From Edaphobacter paludis (GTDB lineage: Bacteria > Acidobacteriota > Terriglobia > Terriglobales > Acidobacteriaceae), in the NCBI RefSeq assembly GCF_039993895.1, contig NZ_CP121194.1, positions 1,798,001 through 1,862,000 on the forward strand: a stretch of 64,000 bases of DNA, read 5' to 3'. The notes beneath the pieces were generated by a model that worked only from the letters and a program-made list of their open reading frames with translations, was not told where the DNA came from and made no database searches. Shown in pieces: positions 49,323 through 58,035 of this stretch. The first letter of the stretch is position 1. The number at the start of each line of letters is the position of its first letter. The translations under genes were made by a program, and so were the position numbers.

Positions 49323-52220
49323 ATGCAGAGCCCTTCGCTTTTTAGGAATATCCTCCCAGTCCTCGGCCTCGTTTTCGCTCTTTCGCCCCTGGGACAAGCA
49401 GCGTCTCCCAATCGGATCGCAGCCGTCGCCGCGGAAAGCCGCGCCGCTGTACCGCATACTGTCTCGCCGCGGGTAAAAAATGCGGCTGATCTCGGCTCGG
49501 CGCCTTCAGATCGTGTTCTGGATAGCCTCACCCTCCGCTTCAATATGACTGCCGCGCAGCAGGCGACGCTCACCCAGCTTCTTAACGACCAGCAGAACCC
49601 CAGCTCGCCGCGCTACCACCAATGGCTCACGCCGGAACAGTTCGGCGCGCAATTCGGTCTCAGCAGCGCCGACTTGGCCAAGGTCTCTTCGTGGCTGACC
49701 AGCCAAGGGTTCACCATCACCGGAGTGGCGCGCAGCTCTACATTCATCACCTTCACGGGAACTGTTGACCAGGCGCAGAAGGCCTTCCATACCACCATTC
49801 ACAATTTGAACCTCAACGGCGAACAGCACTTCGCCAATACCACTGATGCAGTGTTACCTGCATCGATTGCTGGCGTTGTCTCGACTATCACCGGCCTGAA
49901 TAACTTCAGGCTTAAATCGCGCGCCGTGCCTCGCGTCGTCAAGACCGATGTATTGGACCCGAAGTACACATCGTCTGTCTCCGGCGGTCACTTTATTGCT
50001 CCGGGCGACTTCTACACGATCTATGACAGCAAGGCTCTTATCAGCAGCGGCATCGATGGCACCGGGGTCGGAGCAGGGACAGGTGGCGGATACAGTATCG
50101 CCGTGATGGGCCAGGTTGATCTCAGCCTGGCCGATGTTGCCGCGTTTCGGGCCGCATCCGGGCTTCCCGCCAATGTGCCTACGGTTAAGACCTATGGTCC
50201 CGATCCTGGAGCTGCCACAACGAGCACCAGCACCCCAAACACGGGCGACTTGGCCGAGGCCCAACTTGATGTCGAATGGTCAGGGGCCAGTGCACCTTCC
50301 GCAAAAATTGTTTACGTCAACTCGAAAGACGTGATTAATACCTCGATGCCGGCCGCGATCGACAATAATCTTGCGCCCATTATCTCGATCAGCTATGGCA
50401 ATTGCGAGGCCGCAGCGGGAATCAGCGACATGGATTCCTTCAATCAGCTCTTTCAACAGGCCAATGCGGAAGGCATCACAATCGTCGGTCCGGCCGGCGA
50501 CTCCGGCGCCACTGATTGCGACTCCAATACAGCTATAGCCACGCAGGGCCTCGGCGTCGATTTTCCCGGCAGTTCACCCTTTGTAACCTCCGCCGGTGGC
50601 ACCATGTTCAACGACGGGAGTAGCACCGGCGCAACCACATACTGGAGCGCCACCAACGGAGCTAACTCGAGCTCGGCTGTCTCCTATATTCCCGAGACGG
50701 CTTGGAACGAGACCAGCGCAAGCGGCCTCAGCGCGGGAGGGGGAGGGGCCAGTGCTTTCTTCTCCAAACCCTCGTGGCAATCCGGAACCGGAGTTCCGAA
50801 CGACTACGCTCGGGATGTTCCTGACATCTCCCTCGATTCGGCCTCCAATCACGATGGCTATCTGTTCTGCGCACAGGGATCATGCGTCAATGGCTATCGC
50901 GACGCATCCGGCAATCTGAACGTGGTAGGTGGAACATCGGTAGTGGCGCCGTCCTTTGCGGGCATTCTTGCGCTGGTCGAACAGGAACAGCAGAAATTAT
51001 CTCCTAATATCAGTCCGCGCATCGGCAACGCCAATCCGACTCTCTACGGCCTGGGGTTGGGAAATAGCTCGTACTATAACGACGTCTTCCATGACATCAC
51101 CGGCGGCAACAACTCCAGCCCATGCGAGACCGGTACGCCCAATTGTCCCAGCACCGGCAGCATCGGCTACACTGCCGGTACCGGCTACGACCAGGCCACC
51201 GGCCTGGGAACCATCGACGCATATAATCTCGCGACCAAATGGAGCCTTTCCACTCCGACCGGCGTTAACAGCGCAGCTACCATCTCCGCTACGTCACTCA
51301 CGACTACGGCTTCCATCTGTGGGATCTCCAGCGGCAGTCTTCCCCTTTCTGTCAACGTCATTAATGGCACCTTTGATAGCAGTGGGAATCCCATCACCGG
51401 TAGTTTCCCAACAGGCACCGTACAGTTCTTCGTCGATAGCGCGGCCGTTGGTTCGCCTGTGGCCCTGGTCAGCGGCCATGCAGCGTATACCCTCAACACA
51501 TCGGCGATTTCGTCGGGTGCACACACAATTAGCGCCGTATATTCCGGCGACAATACCTATGCTGGATCGAGAGGAACACTGCTCGCGTCCGACGGTTCAC
51601 CGTCGCCCATTGACGTCGTCTCTACGACGAGCCCGGATTTTTCGATCACGCCTTGTAATGCCAATGTAACTGTGAAAGCTGGCGGTGTCGGTCCCGGTAT
51701 TGTTTTTACGCTTACCCCGTTCCAAGGATTTACCGGACCCATCACCCTGACGACCAATACCAATCAGACTGTGGCAGCCAGCTACAGTTTTTCTCCTGCT
51801 CTTTCTTCGACAAATACCATCACGATCAACTCGACGGCCAGCGTGCCGGTGACGCTTACGCTGTCGGCTTTTCAAAGCAATGCAAAGACGGCAACAGCCC
51901 AACTTAAACTGGCCTCAAATCATCCTCCTGCGATGAAGCTGCCCTGGTATGTCGCCGGGTCCGGCGCAACTCTGGCATGCATGTTTCTTCTCGTTCTTCC
52001 GCGCCGTCGTCGCTGGGGCGCGCTCCTTGCCGTAATCATCTCCGTTGGTATTATTGGCGCTGGCGGTTGCGGAGGAAGCAGCAGCAGCACGCCCACATCT
52101 ACGACAACACCTACCCCCACTCCCGTTACCAACGCAACACCGGGAACGTATACCATCACGATCACGGCGGTAGCAGGGAATGTCTCTCATTCCGCAACTA
52201 TCCTGTTTACCGTTCAATAG
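49323..52220 (+). CDS. Sedolisin-family peptidase (S53) with Ig-like domain and Cys/Gly-rich C-terminal module
   Basis: The 965-residue secreted protease has a signal peptide and a pro-kumamolisin activation domain at about residues 55-200 (LTLRFNMTAAQQATLTQLLNDQQNPSSPRYHQWLTPEQFGAQFG). The S53 catalytic domain covers about 220-640. Active-site elements are Glu and Asp in EAQLDVEWSG, the oxyanion Asp in GPAGDSGATDCD and the serine of GGTSVVAPSFAG. An Ig-like domain follows (about 660-760, GTVQFFVDSAAVGSPVALVSG), then another beta domain. From residue 872 there is a membrane helix, PRRRR, a second helix, GAGGCGGSSSS and a short beta domain. S53 enzymes are acid-active peptidases. The start ATG has GGAAAG 7 nt upstream. 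Confidence 0.92.
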   Translation: MQSPSLFRNILPVLGLVFALSPLGQAASPNRIAAVAAESRAAVPHTVSPRVKNAADLGSAPSDRVLDSLTLRFNMTAAQQATLTQLLNDQQNPSSPRYHQWLTPEQFGAQFGLSSADLAKVSSWLTSQGFTITGVARSSTFITFTGTVDQAQKAFHTTIHNLNLNGEQHFANTTDAVLPASIAGVVSTITGLNNFRLKSRAVPRVVKTDVLDPKYTSSVSGGHFIAPGDFYTIYDSKALISSGIDGTGVGAGTGGGYSIAVMGQVDLSLADVAAFRAASGLPANVPTVKTYGPDPGAATTSTSTPNTGDLAEAQLDVEWSGASAPSAKIVYVNSKDVINTSMPAAIDNNLAPIISISYGNCEAAAGISDMDSFNQLFQQANAEGITIVGPAGDSGATDCDSNTAIATQGLGVDFPGSSPFVTSAGGTMFNDGSSTGATTYWSATNGANSSSAVSYIPETAWNETSASGLSAGGGGASAFFSKPSWQSGTGVPNDYARDVPDISLDSASNHDGYLFCAQGSCVNGYRDASGNLNVVGGTSVVAPSFAGILALVEQEQQKLSPNISPRIGNANPTLYGLGLGNSSYYNDVFHDITGGNNSSPCETGTPNCPSTGSIGYTAGTGYDQATGLGTIDAYNLATKWSLSTPTGVNSAATISATSLTTTASICGISSGSLPLSVNVINGTFDSSGNPITGSFPTGTVQFFVDSAAVGSPVALVSGHAAYTLNTSAISSGAHTISAVYSGDNTYAGSRGTLLASDGSPSPIDVVSTTSPDFSITPCNANVTVKAGGVGPGIVFTLTPFQGFTGPITLTTNTNQTVAASYSFSPALSSTNTITINSTASVPVTLTLSAFQSNAKTATAQLKLASNHPPAMKLPWYVAGSGATLACMFLLVLPRRRRWGALLAVIISVGIIGAGGCGGSSSSTPTSTTTPTPTPVTNATPGTYTITITAVAGNVSHSATILFTVQ

Positions 52221-52232
52221 CGCCGATGAATT

Positions 52233-52266
52233 GATAGAGGCCGCGCTTTCGAGTGCGGCCTCTATC
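52233..52266. terminator. Bidirectional hairpin between convergent sedolisin and ppk genes
   Basis: Perfect 12-bp arms GATAGAGGCCGC/GCGGCCTCTATC at 52233-52244 and 52255-52266 with a 10-nt loop, 13 bp past the sedolisin stop. Its right arm overlaps the minus-strand ppk stop codon. T-tracts are short on both sides. Confidence 0.65.
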
Positions 52267-54442
52267 ATTGATTGGAGTGTCCCGGCGGCGGCGATGACAT
52301 CCCTTCGGCTGTCCCTTCCGCTATGCGCATCAAGTAATCCTGAGCGTTGAAGGCTACACCCGTGCGCGGCGCCCGAATATACTCGCCATCCGGCTGTAGC
52401 AACCGGGCCTTCGTGTTGTCCCTCAAGTAGGCTGCAAGAATCTCTTCGCGCAGACGCCTCACCAGGTCCAGCTGTATCACTGGAAAGAGGACCTCGCAAC
52501 GCTCGAACAGATTTCGCGGCATCCAGTCCGCACTGCCGCAGTAGATCTCTTCCTTGCCACCGTTTGCAAAGCTGAAGATCCGACTGTGTTCGAGAAATCG
52601 CCCGACAATGCTTCGCACGCGGATTCGCTCACTCAAGCCCTTCACTCCGGGTCGTAGCGAGCACATCCCCCGCACAATCAAGTCAATTTCGACGCCGGCC
52701 TTCGATGCGGCATACAGTGCTTCGACGGTTGCGCGGTCGAGCAGGGCATTCATCTTCGCAACAATCGCTGCTGGACGCCCCGCCTTTGCATGGATTGCTT
52801 CCCGGCTAATCAGCGTAATCAGGCTATCTGCCAGGGTCAGCGGGGCGACCATTAATGGTGCATAGGTGATGGCCTCCGTCTCTGCGGTCAGATAGTTGAA
52901 CACCTTCTGCACTGCCTCGGTCATCTCCGGCCGCGAGGTCAGCAGGCTGATGTCGGTATAAAACCGCGCGGTCACCGGATTGTAATTTCCCGTTCCCAAG
53001 TGGGCATACCGACGTACCACGCCATCGGGATCGCGCCGCACCAGAAGGGCCAGCTTGCAATGAGTCTTCCGACCGAAGATTCCGTGAAAAACTCCTACAC
53101 CGGCATCTTCGAGCTCTCTCGCCCAGCGAATGTTCGAGTCCTCGTCGAACCTCGCCATCAGTTCCACGACGACAGTGACGTCCTTATTCTGTGCTGCTTC
53201 AATCAGCGCACGGAAGATCGGCGAATCCTTGCTCGTCCGGTAAAGCGTCTGCTTCATCGAGATGACGCCGGAATCTTCCGCCGCTGCCTCGATAAAATGC
53301 TCCACGGTCTTGTAGGAGTCGAAAGGATGGTGCAACATGATGTCCCGTCCGCGTAACTCCTCGAACAAGTCGACAGCTTTTTGTCCGAGCCTGAACTCTT
53401 GACCTGTAAAGGGAGGATATTTAAGCTCAGGCCGCTTGGTCTCCGAATAAAGATTCATGAGACGCGAAAGGTTGACTGGCCCTTCCGTCCGGAAGACCTG
53501 CCATGGATCGAGCTCAAAAGTAATTCGTAGACGCTCGACGATCTCTTCCGCGGCGAAGCCGTCAATTTCCAACCGGACTGCATCGCCCTTGCGTCGGTTG
53601 TGCAGTTCGGCGCGCACACTCTCGAGCACCGACCTTGACTCTTCCTCCTGCAGGTAGAGGTTACTGTTCCGTGTCACCCGGAACGCCGAGCGCGACAGTA
53701 CCTCATATCCGCGAAACATACGTTCCGCTTGTGACCCGATTAACTCGTGCAGCAGAATAAAATCGCAGTTGCCTTCCGTCCCTGGCAGCGACACCAGCCG
53801 AGGCAGGGAACGGGGCACCGTCACTACGCCCAGGGTGGCGGGCCGAGCTTCGCCATTTCCTTTACGCTTGTTCCTGAGCAATAGCGCAAGGCAAAGCGCC
53901 TTATTCAGCACTCTCGGGAAGGGATGCGAGGGATCGATCGTTACCGGTGTCAGCAGAGGATCGACCTCTTTCTCATAGAACTCCAGCGCATAGCTTCGCG
54001 CCTCATCGCTCAACTGCTCCCATCGCAGAACATGAATTCTTTCTTCCTGCATTGCTGGCAGCAATCGCTCATTCCAGCACTGGTATTGCGCCTCGACGAA
54101 ATTCTTCAGTCTTTCGCGCAGTCGTTCAAGGCGTTCCTGTGGCCGCAGTCCGCCTTCGTCGAGCGGCTGGGCCAGGTCATATCCATCCTCAATCCGCTGC
54201 AAGATACCAGCCACGCGTATCTCCACAAACTCATCCAGGTTGCTGGCCGTAATGGCGAGAAACTTCACCCGCTCCAGCAGCGGATTCGTAGCGTCCTCCG
54301 CCTCTTCCAGTACTCGCTGGTTGAACCGCAGCCACGACTCATCGCGGCTGAAGAAAAGATTCTCAACAGCCTTTGCGGGAGCGGCTTTTGTAACTCTTGT
54401 ACTCCGTTGTTTGGCAGTAGCTACTCGCTTTTTAACAGTCAT
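52265..54442 (-). CDS. ppk1: Polyphosphate kinase 1
   Basis: The 725-residue enzyme makes polyphosphate from ATP. The N-terminal domain opens LFFSRDESWLRFNQRVLEEAED. The catalytic phospholipase-D-like domains carry LLHHPFDSYKTVEHFIEAAAED, LYRTSKDSPIFRALIEAAQNKDVTVVVELMARFDE, HGIFGRKTHCKLALLVRR (the phospho-acceptor His lies in THCKLAL) and the second half AHLGTGNYNPVTARFYTDISLLT, with CGSADWMPRNLFERCEVLFPV. Start choice is uncertain: 54442 (MTVKKRVATAK) is preferred because homologues begin near LFFSRD, but an in-frame reading to 54550 exists. It is convergent with the sedolisin gene. Confidence 0.94.
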   Translation of the reverse strand: MTVKKRVATAKQRSTRVTKAAPAKAVENLFFSRDESWLRFNQRVLEEAEDATNPLLERVKFLAITASNLDEFVEIRVAGILQRIEDGYDLAQPLDEGGLRPQERLERLRERLKNFVEAQYQCWNERLLPAMQEERIHVLRWEQLSDEARSYALEFYEKEVDPLLTPVTIDPSHPFPRVLNKALCLALLLRNKRKGNGEARPATLGVVTVPRSLPRLVSLPGTEGNCDFILLHELIGSQAERMFRGYEVLSRSAFRVTRNSNLYLQEEESRSVLESVRAELHNRRKGDAVRLEIDGFAAEEIVERLRITFELDPWQVFRTEGPVNLSRLMNLYSETKRPELKYPPFTGQEFRLGQKAVDLFEELRGRDIMLHHPFDSYKTVEHFIEAAAEDSGVISMKQTLYRTSKDSPIFRALIEAAQNKDVTVVVELMARFDEDSNIRWARELEDAGVGVFHGIFGRKTHCKLALLVRRDPDGVVRRYAHLGTGNYNPVTARFYTDISLLTSRPEMTEAVQKVFNYLTAETEAITYAPLMVAPLTLADSLITLISREAIHAKAGRPAAIVAKMNALLDRATVEALYAASKAGVEIDLIVRGMCSLRPGVKGLSERIRVRSIVGRFLEHSRIFSFANGGKEEIYCGSADWMPRNLFERCEVLFPVIQLDLVRRLREEILAAYLRDNTKARLLQPDGEYIRAPRTGVAFNAQDYLMRIAEGTAEGMSSPPPGHSNQ

Positions 54443-54630
54443 AGAGGTATACGAGCTTACCGTACTTCTGTCAGCTATTTGCAACTCTGAGGCAATATCC
54501 ACATTGGCGACGTTATAGTCATGGCCACAAAAGCGGTAAATATTGTTCAAAGTTGCTGATAATATAGCTCAACTAAACGGGCCCCAGTTAAGCCGCACCA
54601 CAATTTGAAGCGACAGGAGACCTGTGAGCC

Positions 54631-55407
54631 ATGCTGAATGCGTTGCAGTATCGAATCCTGAGGAGCCTCTATCCGCGAAGTCCAGACCTGCTTGTCGAAG
54701 CCGGAGATAGATCAAAACTCGATCTCCTGGGAAGCAATTTTTTGAGCAAGATTCCAGGTAAGTCCGTCATCGACTTCGGATGCGGAATCGGCACCGAGGC
54801 AATCGAGATGGCACAACGGGGCGCCGTCAGGGTCATAGGAATCGATATTCGGGAAGAATGTCTTCAGATCGCCAGGGAGGCAGCAGCCAGAGCAGGTGTT
54901 CAGGATCGTTGCACCTTTACGACTTCGACCTCGGAAACGAGTGACATTATCGTGTCCATCGATGCCTTTGAGCACTTCAAGGACCCTGCTGAAATATTGC
55001 GAATCATGAATACTCTGCTCAAGCCGGACGGAGAGATTCTCTTAAGCTTCGGTCCGACCTGGTACCACCCACTTGGCGGTCATCTATTTTCAGTTTGTCC
55101 ATGGGCACATCTTATGTTCAGCGAAGACGCTCTCATACGATGGAGATCGACGTTCAAGACGGACGGAGCGACCCGGTTCAGCGAGGTTGCCGGTGGGTTG
55201 AACCAAATAACGATAAAGAAGTTCGAGAAGCTTGTTGCCGAGAGCGACTTCTGGCTTCTCAATATGGAACGCGTCCCTATCGGCAGACTGAAGCGGGTTC
55301 ATAACCGCCTTACGTCGGAGTTCACGACGGCGCTCGTGCGCGGAGAACTAGTCAAACGTGAAAGTTCACTGGCGTCTTCGGGTATCTATTCGAAGGCGCT
55401 ACCGTAA
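54631..55407 (+). CDS. Class I SAM-dependent methyltransferase
   Basis: The 258-residue protein has the SAM-binding core VIDFGCGIGTEAIEMAQRGAVRVIGIDI (motif I) with DIREECLQIAREAAARAGV and VSIDAFEHFKDPAEILRIMNTLLKPDGEILLSFGPTWYHP (motif II/post II). The UbiG-like 'VSIDAFEHF' region is typical of small-molecule or lipid methyltransferases, but the substrate is unknown. It lies between ppk1 and the CE15-like esterase. The ribosome-binding site is weak (AGGAGACC some 12 nt upstream of ATG). No partner is apparent. Confidence 0.87.
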   Translation: MLNALQYRILRSLYPRSPDLLVEAGDRSKLDLLGSNFLSKIPGKSVIDFGCGIGTEAIEMAQRGAVRVIGIDIREECLQIAREAAARAGVQDRCTFTTSTSETSDIIVSIDAFEHFKDPAEILRIMNTLLKPDGEILLSFGPTWYHPLGGHLFSVCPWAHLMFSEDALIRWRSTFKTDGATRFSEVAGGLNQITIKKFEKLVAESDFWLLNMERVPIGRLKRVHNRLTSEFTTALVRGELVKRESSLASSGIYSKALP

Positions 55408-55460
55408 ACGACGTCATTTAGTAGGTTGACATTAGTTTCAGTGGCACCAAGGAGAAAATC

Positions 55461-56849
55461 CTGCATACTCTAAAGTCTCTTCCAAAAGCCACCTTTCTGG
55501 CCGCCGCTCTCCTACTTCTGCCTGCCGCACTTGTTGCACAGATATCGCCTCCCGTTCACCTGACTGCGGAGCAGGACCATCAACGACTGATGGATCTCCT
55601 CCACATCACCTCTCTGCGTCAGGGAGTCGATAGCCATGCGGGCGCTCCCAACGCCGTCAACTACGAGGAGTCCAAGGCCAACCCGTATCCCAACCTTCCC
55701 GACCCCCTCATTTTGAACAACGGCAAGAAGGTTACGTCGGCGGACATGTGGTGGACGCAGCGACGGCCCCAGATTGTCGAATACTTCGACCGCGAAATCT
55801 ACGGACGCGTGCCTGCTCATACGCCCAGGGTGAACTGGGAGGTCGTCACTACAACCAAGGGAAACGTAGGGGATTTCCCGGTTGTTACCAAGCAGCTCGT
55901 CGGTCACGTCGACAACTCTTCCTACCCGCTCATCGCCGTTAATATCGAGCTCAGCCTCACCACCCCGGCGAATGCCGGTGGCCCCGTCCCAATCATCATG
56001 GAGTTCAGCTTCGAGGGTTACCCCGGTTTCAAGATGCCGCCTCCACCCGCTCCTGTCCCCGGCACGACGCTCATGCCCGACTGGAAGCAGCAGCTTCTCG
56101 CCAAGGGCTGGGGCTATGCCATCCTTCACCCCACCACCATTCAGGCGGACAACGGCGCAGGTCTCACAGAAGGCATCATCGGTCTGGTTAACAAGGGCCA
56201 GCCACGCAAGCTCGACGACTGGGGCGCCATCCGCGCGTGGGCCTGGGGTGGCAGCCGCGCTATGGACTACTTCGAAACCGACAAGTCCGTCGACGCCAGG
56301 CAGGTAGGCATTGAGGGCCACTCCCGCTTTGGCAAGACCGCGCTGGTCGCGATGGCCTACGATCCTCGGTTCGCTATCGCCTACGTCAGTTCCTCAGGCG
56401 CGGGGGGTGCCCAGCTCTACCGCCGCAATTGGGGCGAGCGGCTCGAAAACGTGGCGGCTCCCCGCGAATACCATTGGATGGCCGGCAACTTCCTGAAATA
56501 TGCTGGTCCGCTCACCGCCAACGATCTGCCCATCGATTCGCACGAGCTGATTGCCCTCTGCGCTCCCTGCCCGGTCTTCATCGGCGGTGGCGCAACCGAA
56601 GGCGACGGCTGGGCCGATGCCAAGGGGATGTTCATGGCCGCTGCTGCGGCCAGCCCGGTCTACCAATTACTCGGGAAAAAGGGCTTGGGTACCACCACCT
56701 TCCCGCCCATCGAAACGCCGTTGGTCGAAGGAGATATCGCCTTCCGCCAGCACACCGGAGGCCACACCCCGGCGCCAAACTGGCCTACCTTTATTACTTT
56801 TGCCAGCCGTTATATCCAAATTAAATCGCCTTCGCCGCCTACGCCCTAA
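55461..56849 (+). CDS. Secreted glucuronoyl methylesterase-like enzyme (CE15), probable CTG start
   Basis: The catalytic part matches carbohydrate esterase family 15: WWTQRRPQIVEYFDREIYGRVP, GHSRFGKTALVAMAYDPRFAIAYVSSSGAGG (nucleophile Ser, oxyanion Arg) and a late HTGGHTPAPNWPTF (catalytic His). Such enzymes split glucuronoyl esters between xylan and lignin. The first ATG (55590) would skip a perfect signal peptide, which is encoded in frame just upstream (LKSLPKATFLAAALLLLPAALVAQ). That upstream frame is open back to a stop at 55422 and has no ATG, GTG or TTG. AAGGAG sits 6 nt before a CTG at 55461, which is taken as the start. The same-strand ECF sigma gene follows 35 bp downstream. Confidence 0.82.
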   Translation: MHTLKSLPKATFLAAALLLLPAALVAQISPPVHLTAEQDHQRLMDLLHITSLRQGVDSHAGAPNAVNYEESKANPYPNLPDPLILNNGKKVTSADMWWTQRRPQIVEYFDREIYGRVPAHTPRVNWEVVTTTKGNVGDFPVVTKQLVGHVDNSSYPLIAVNIELSLTTPANAGGPVPIIMEFSFEGYPGFKMPPPPAPVPGTTLMPDWKQQLLAKGWGYAILHPTTIQADNGAGLTEGIIGLVNKGQPRKLDDWGAIRAWAWGGSRAMDYFETDKSVDARQVGIEGHSRFGKTALVAMAYDPRFAIAYVSSSGAGGAQLYRRNWGERLENVAAPREYHWMAGNFLKYAGPLTANDLPIDSHELIALCAPCPVFIGGGATEGDGWADAKGMFMAAAAASPVYQLLGKKGLGTTTFPPIETPLVEGDIAFRQHTGGHTPAPNWPTFITFASRYIQIKSPSPPTP

Positions 56850-56884
56850 AATATCCGTACCCTCTCATCCGTCTACACCAGTAG

Positions 56885-57451
56885 ATGAACGAACTCACGA
56901 TCATCGAGCAGGACCAGCTCATCTCCGAGGCCATGGAGCGGGATGAGCCGCGACTGCGCAGTTTTATCCGCAAGCGAGTTGCGGACAGCGCTGAAGCCGA
57001 AGATATTCTGCAGGATGTCTTCTACGAGTTGATCGAGGCATATCGCCTCATGAAACCCATCGAGCAGGTCACCGCCTGGCTCTTCCGTGTCGCTCGAAAT
57101 CGGATGATCGACGTCTTTCGCAAGAGCAAGCCCGGCTCACTCAACGAGCCAATATCTTCGGAAGAAGACACTGGAGACACGCTCGAAGATCTGCTGCCCT
57201 CGCCTGACCAAGGGCCGGAGGCGGCTTATGCCCGGGGTCTTCTCCTCGACGCGCTCGACGAGGCACTGGAAGAGCTTCCCGCCGAGCAGCGCGAGGTCTT
57301 CGTCGCCCATGAGCTGCTGGGCCGCAGCTTCAAAGAGATCTCAGCCGAGACCGGCATCGCCGTCAACACGCTGCTCTCGCGCAAACGCTACGCCGTGCTG
57401 CATCTGCGGCGCACGCTCCAATCCATCTACGACACCATCGCAAAGCCATAA
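56885..57451 (+). CDS. ECF-type RNA polymerase sigma factor
   Basis: The 188-residue sigma-70-family protein has region 2 (VADSAEAEDILQDVFYELIEAYRLMKPIEQVTAWLFRVARNRMIDVFRK) and region 4 (LEELPAEQREVFVAHELLGRSFKEISAETGIAVNTLLSRKRYAVLHLRRTL). It would direct RNA polymerase to its own set of promoters. The linker between them is acidic. It is followed after 9 bp by a gene for a small membrane protein and then a 66-residue protein. No classical anti-sigma (zinc-binding ZAS) gene is present, so the way it is controlled is unclear. Confidence 0.93.
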   Translation: MNELTIIEQDQLISEAMERDEPRLRSFIRKRVADSAEAEDILQDVFYELIEAYRLMKPIEQVTAWLFRVARNRMIDVFRKSKPGSLNEPISSEEDTGDTLEDLLPSPDQGPEAAYARGLLLDALDEALEELPAEQREVFVAHELLGRSFKEISAETGIAVNTLLSRKRYAVLHLRRTLQSIYDTIAKP

Positions 57452-57460
57452 GGAGAAACC

Positions 57461-57814
57461 ATGCAACATCGACTTGTTAAAGGACTTAAAATCATTCTCT
57501 TCGTCATTGTCGCCGGAGCTGTCTTCGGCTTCATCACGATGGAGCTTTGGAACGCCCTGTTGCCGCAGATATTCGGATGGACGCGCATCACGTTCTGGCA
57601 GGCACTCGGCCTCATCATCCTTAGCAGAATCCTCTTTGGCGGTTTCCACCGTCACTCCGGCCATCGTGACCAGTGGAACCGGCGCATGAAACATCGCATG
57701 AAAGAGCGCTGGGAGCAGATGTCTCCGGACGAACGCGAGAAGTTTCGCAAAGGCATGCGATGCAATCCCTTCGCTAAAGCAGGAGAAGAACAACCTGCGG
57801 AGCCGCGCATATGA
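57461..57814 (+). CDS. Small two-helix membrane protein in the ECF sigma cluster
   Basis: The 117-residue protein has two hydrophobic helices (GLKIILFVIVAGAVFGFITMELW and FWQALGLIILSRILFGGF) and a basic, His/Arg-rich cytoplasmic tail (HRHSGHRDQWNRRMKHRMKERWEQMSPDEREKFRKGMR). The MSPDEREKFR segment is also found in helical sensor-like tails. It is not a known anti-sigma factor, but position suggests it could hold the sigma factor at the membrane. It starts 9 bp after the sigma gene and overlaps the next gene by 4 bp. Confidence 0.78.
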   Translation: MQHRLVKGLKIILFVIVAGAVFGFITMELWNALLPQIFGWTRITFWQALGLIILSRILFGGFHRHSGHRDQWNRRMKHRMKERWEQMSPDEREKFRKGMRCNPFAKAGEEQPAEPRI

Positions 57815-58011
57815 ACGAACTCGGAGAGATCATAACCGCCGGATCGGAGCGAGAGCTGGGCCAATCCAATCCGTCACCGCCCAACGGTCACGCTTCGCCC
57901 AGTTCTTCCGATTTCCGCATTATCGAGCTGGAGATAGAAAACTTGCGCCTGCAAAGACTCATCGCCGAACTGCTTTTCAAAAATCAGCAGCTAAGAAGGG
58001 CCGCCGAGTAA
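57811..58011 (+). CDS. Small coiled-coil protein in the ECF sigma cluster
   Basis: The 66-residue protein overlaps the preceding membrane-protein gene by 4 bp (ATGA) and is translationally coupled to it. The first half is a polar, Ser/Pro-rich stretch; the second half is a predicted coiled coil (IIELEIENLRLQRLIAELLFKNQQLRRA). It is not recognised. A coiled-coil partner for the sigma factor or membrane protein is a guess based only on gene order. Confidence 0.65.
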   Translation: MNELGEIITAGSERELGQSNPSPPNGHASPSSSDFRIIELEIENLRLQRLIAELLFKNQQLRRAAE

Positions 58012-58035
58012 CCCACTCGAGCCGTTCCCTCGAAG

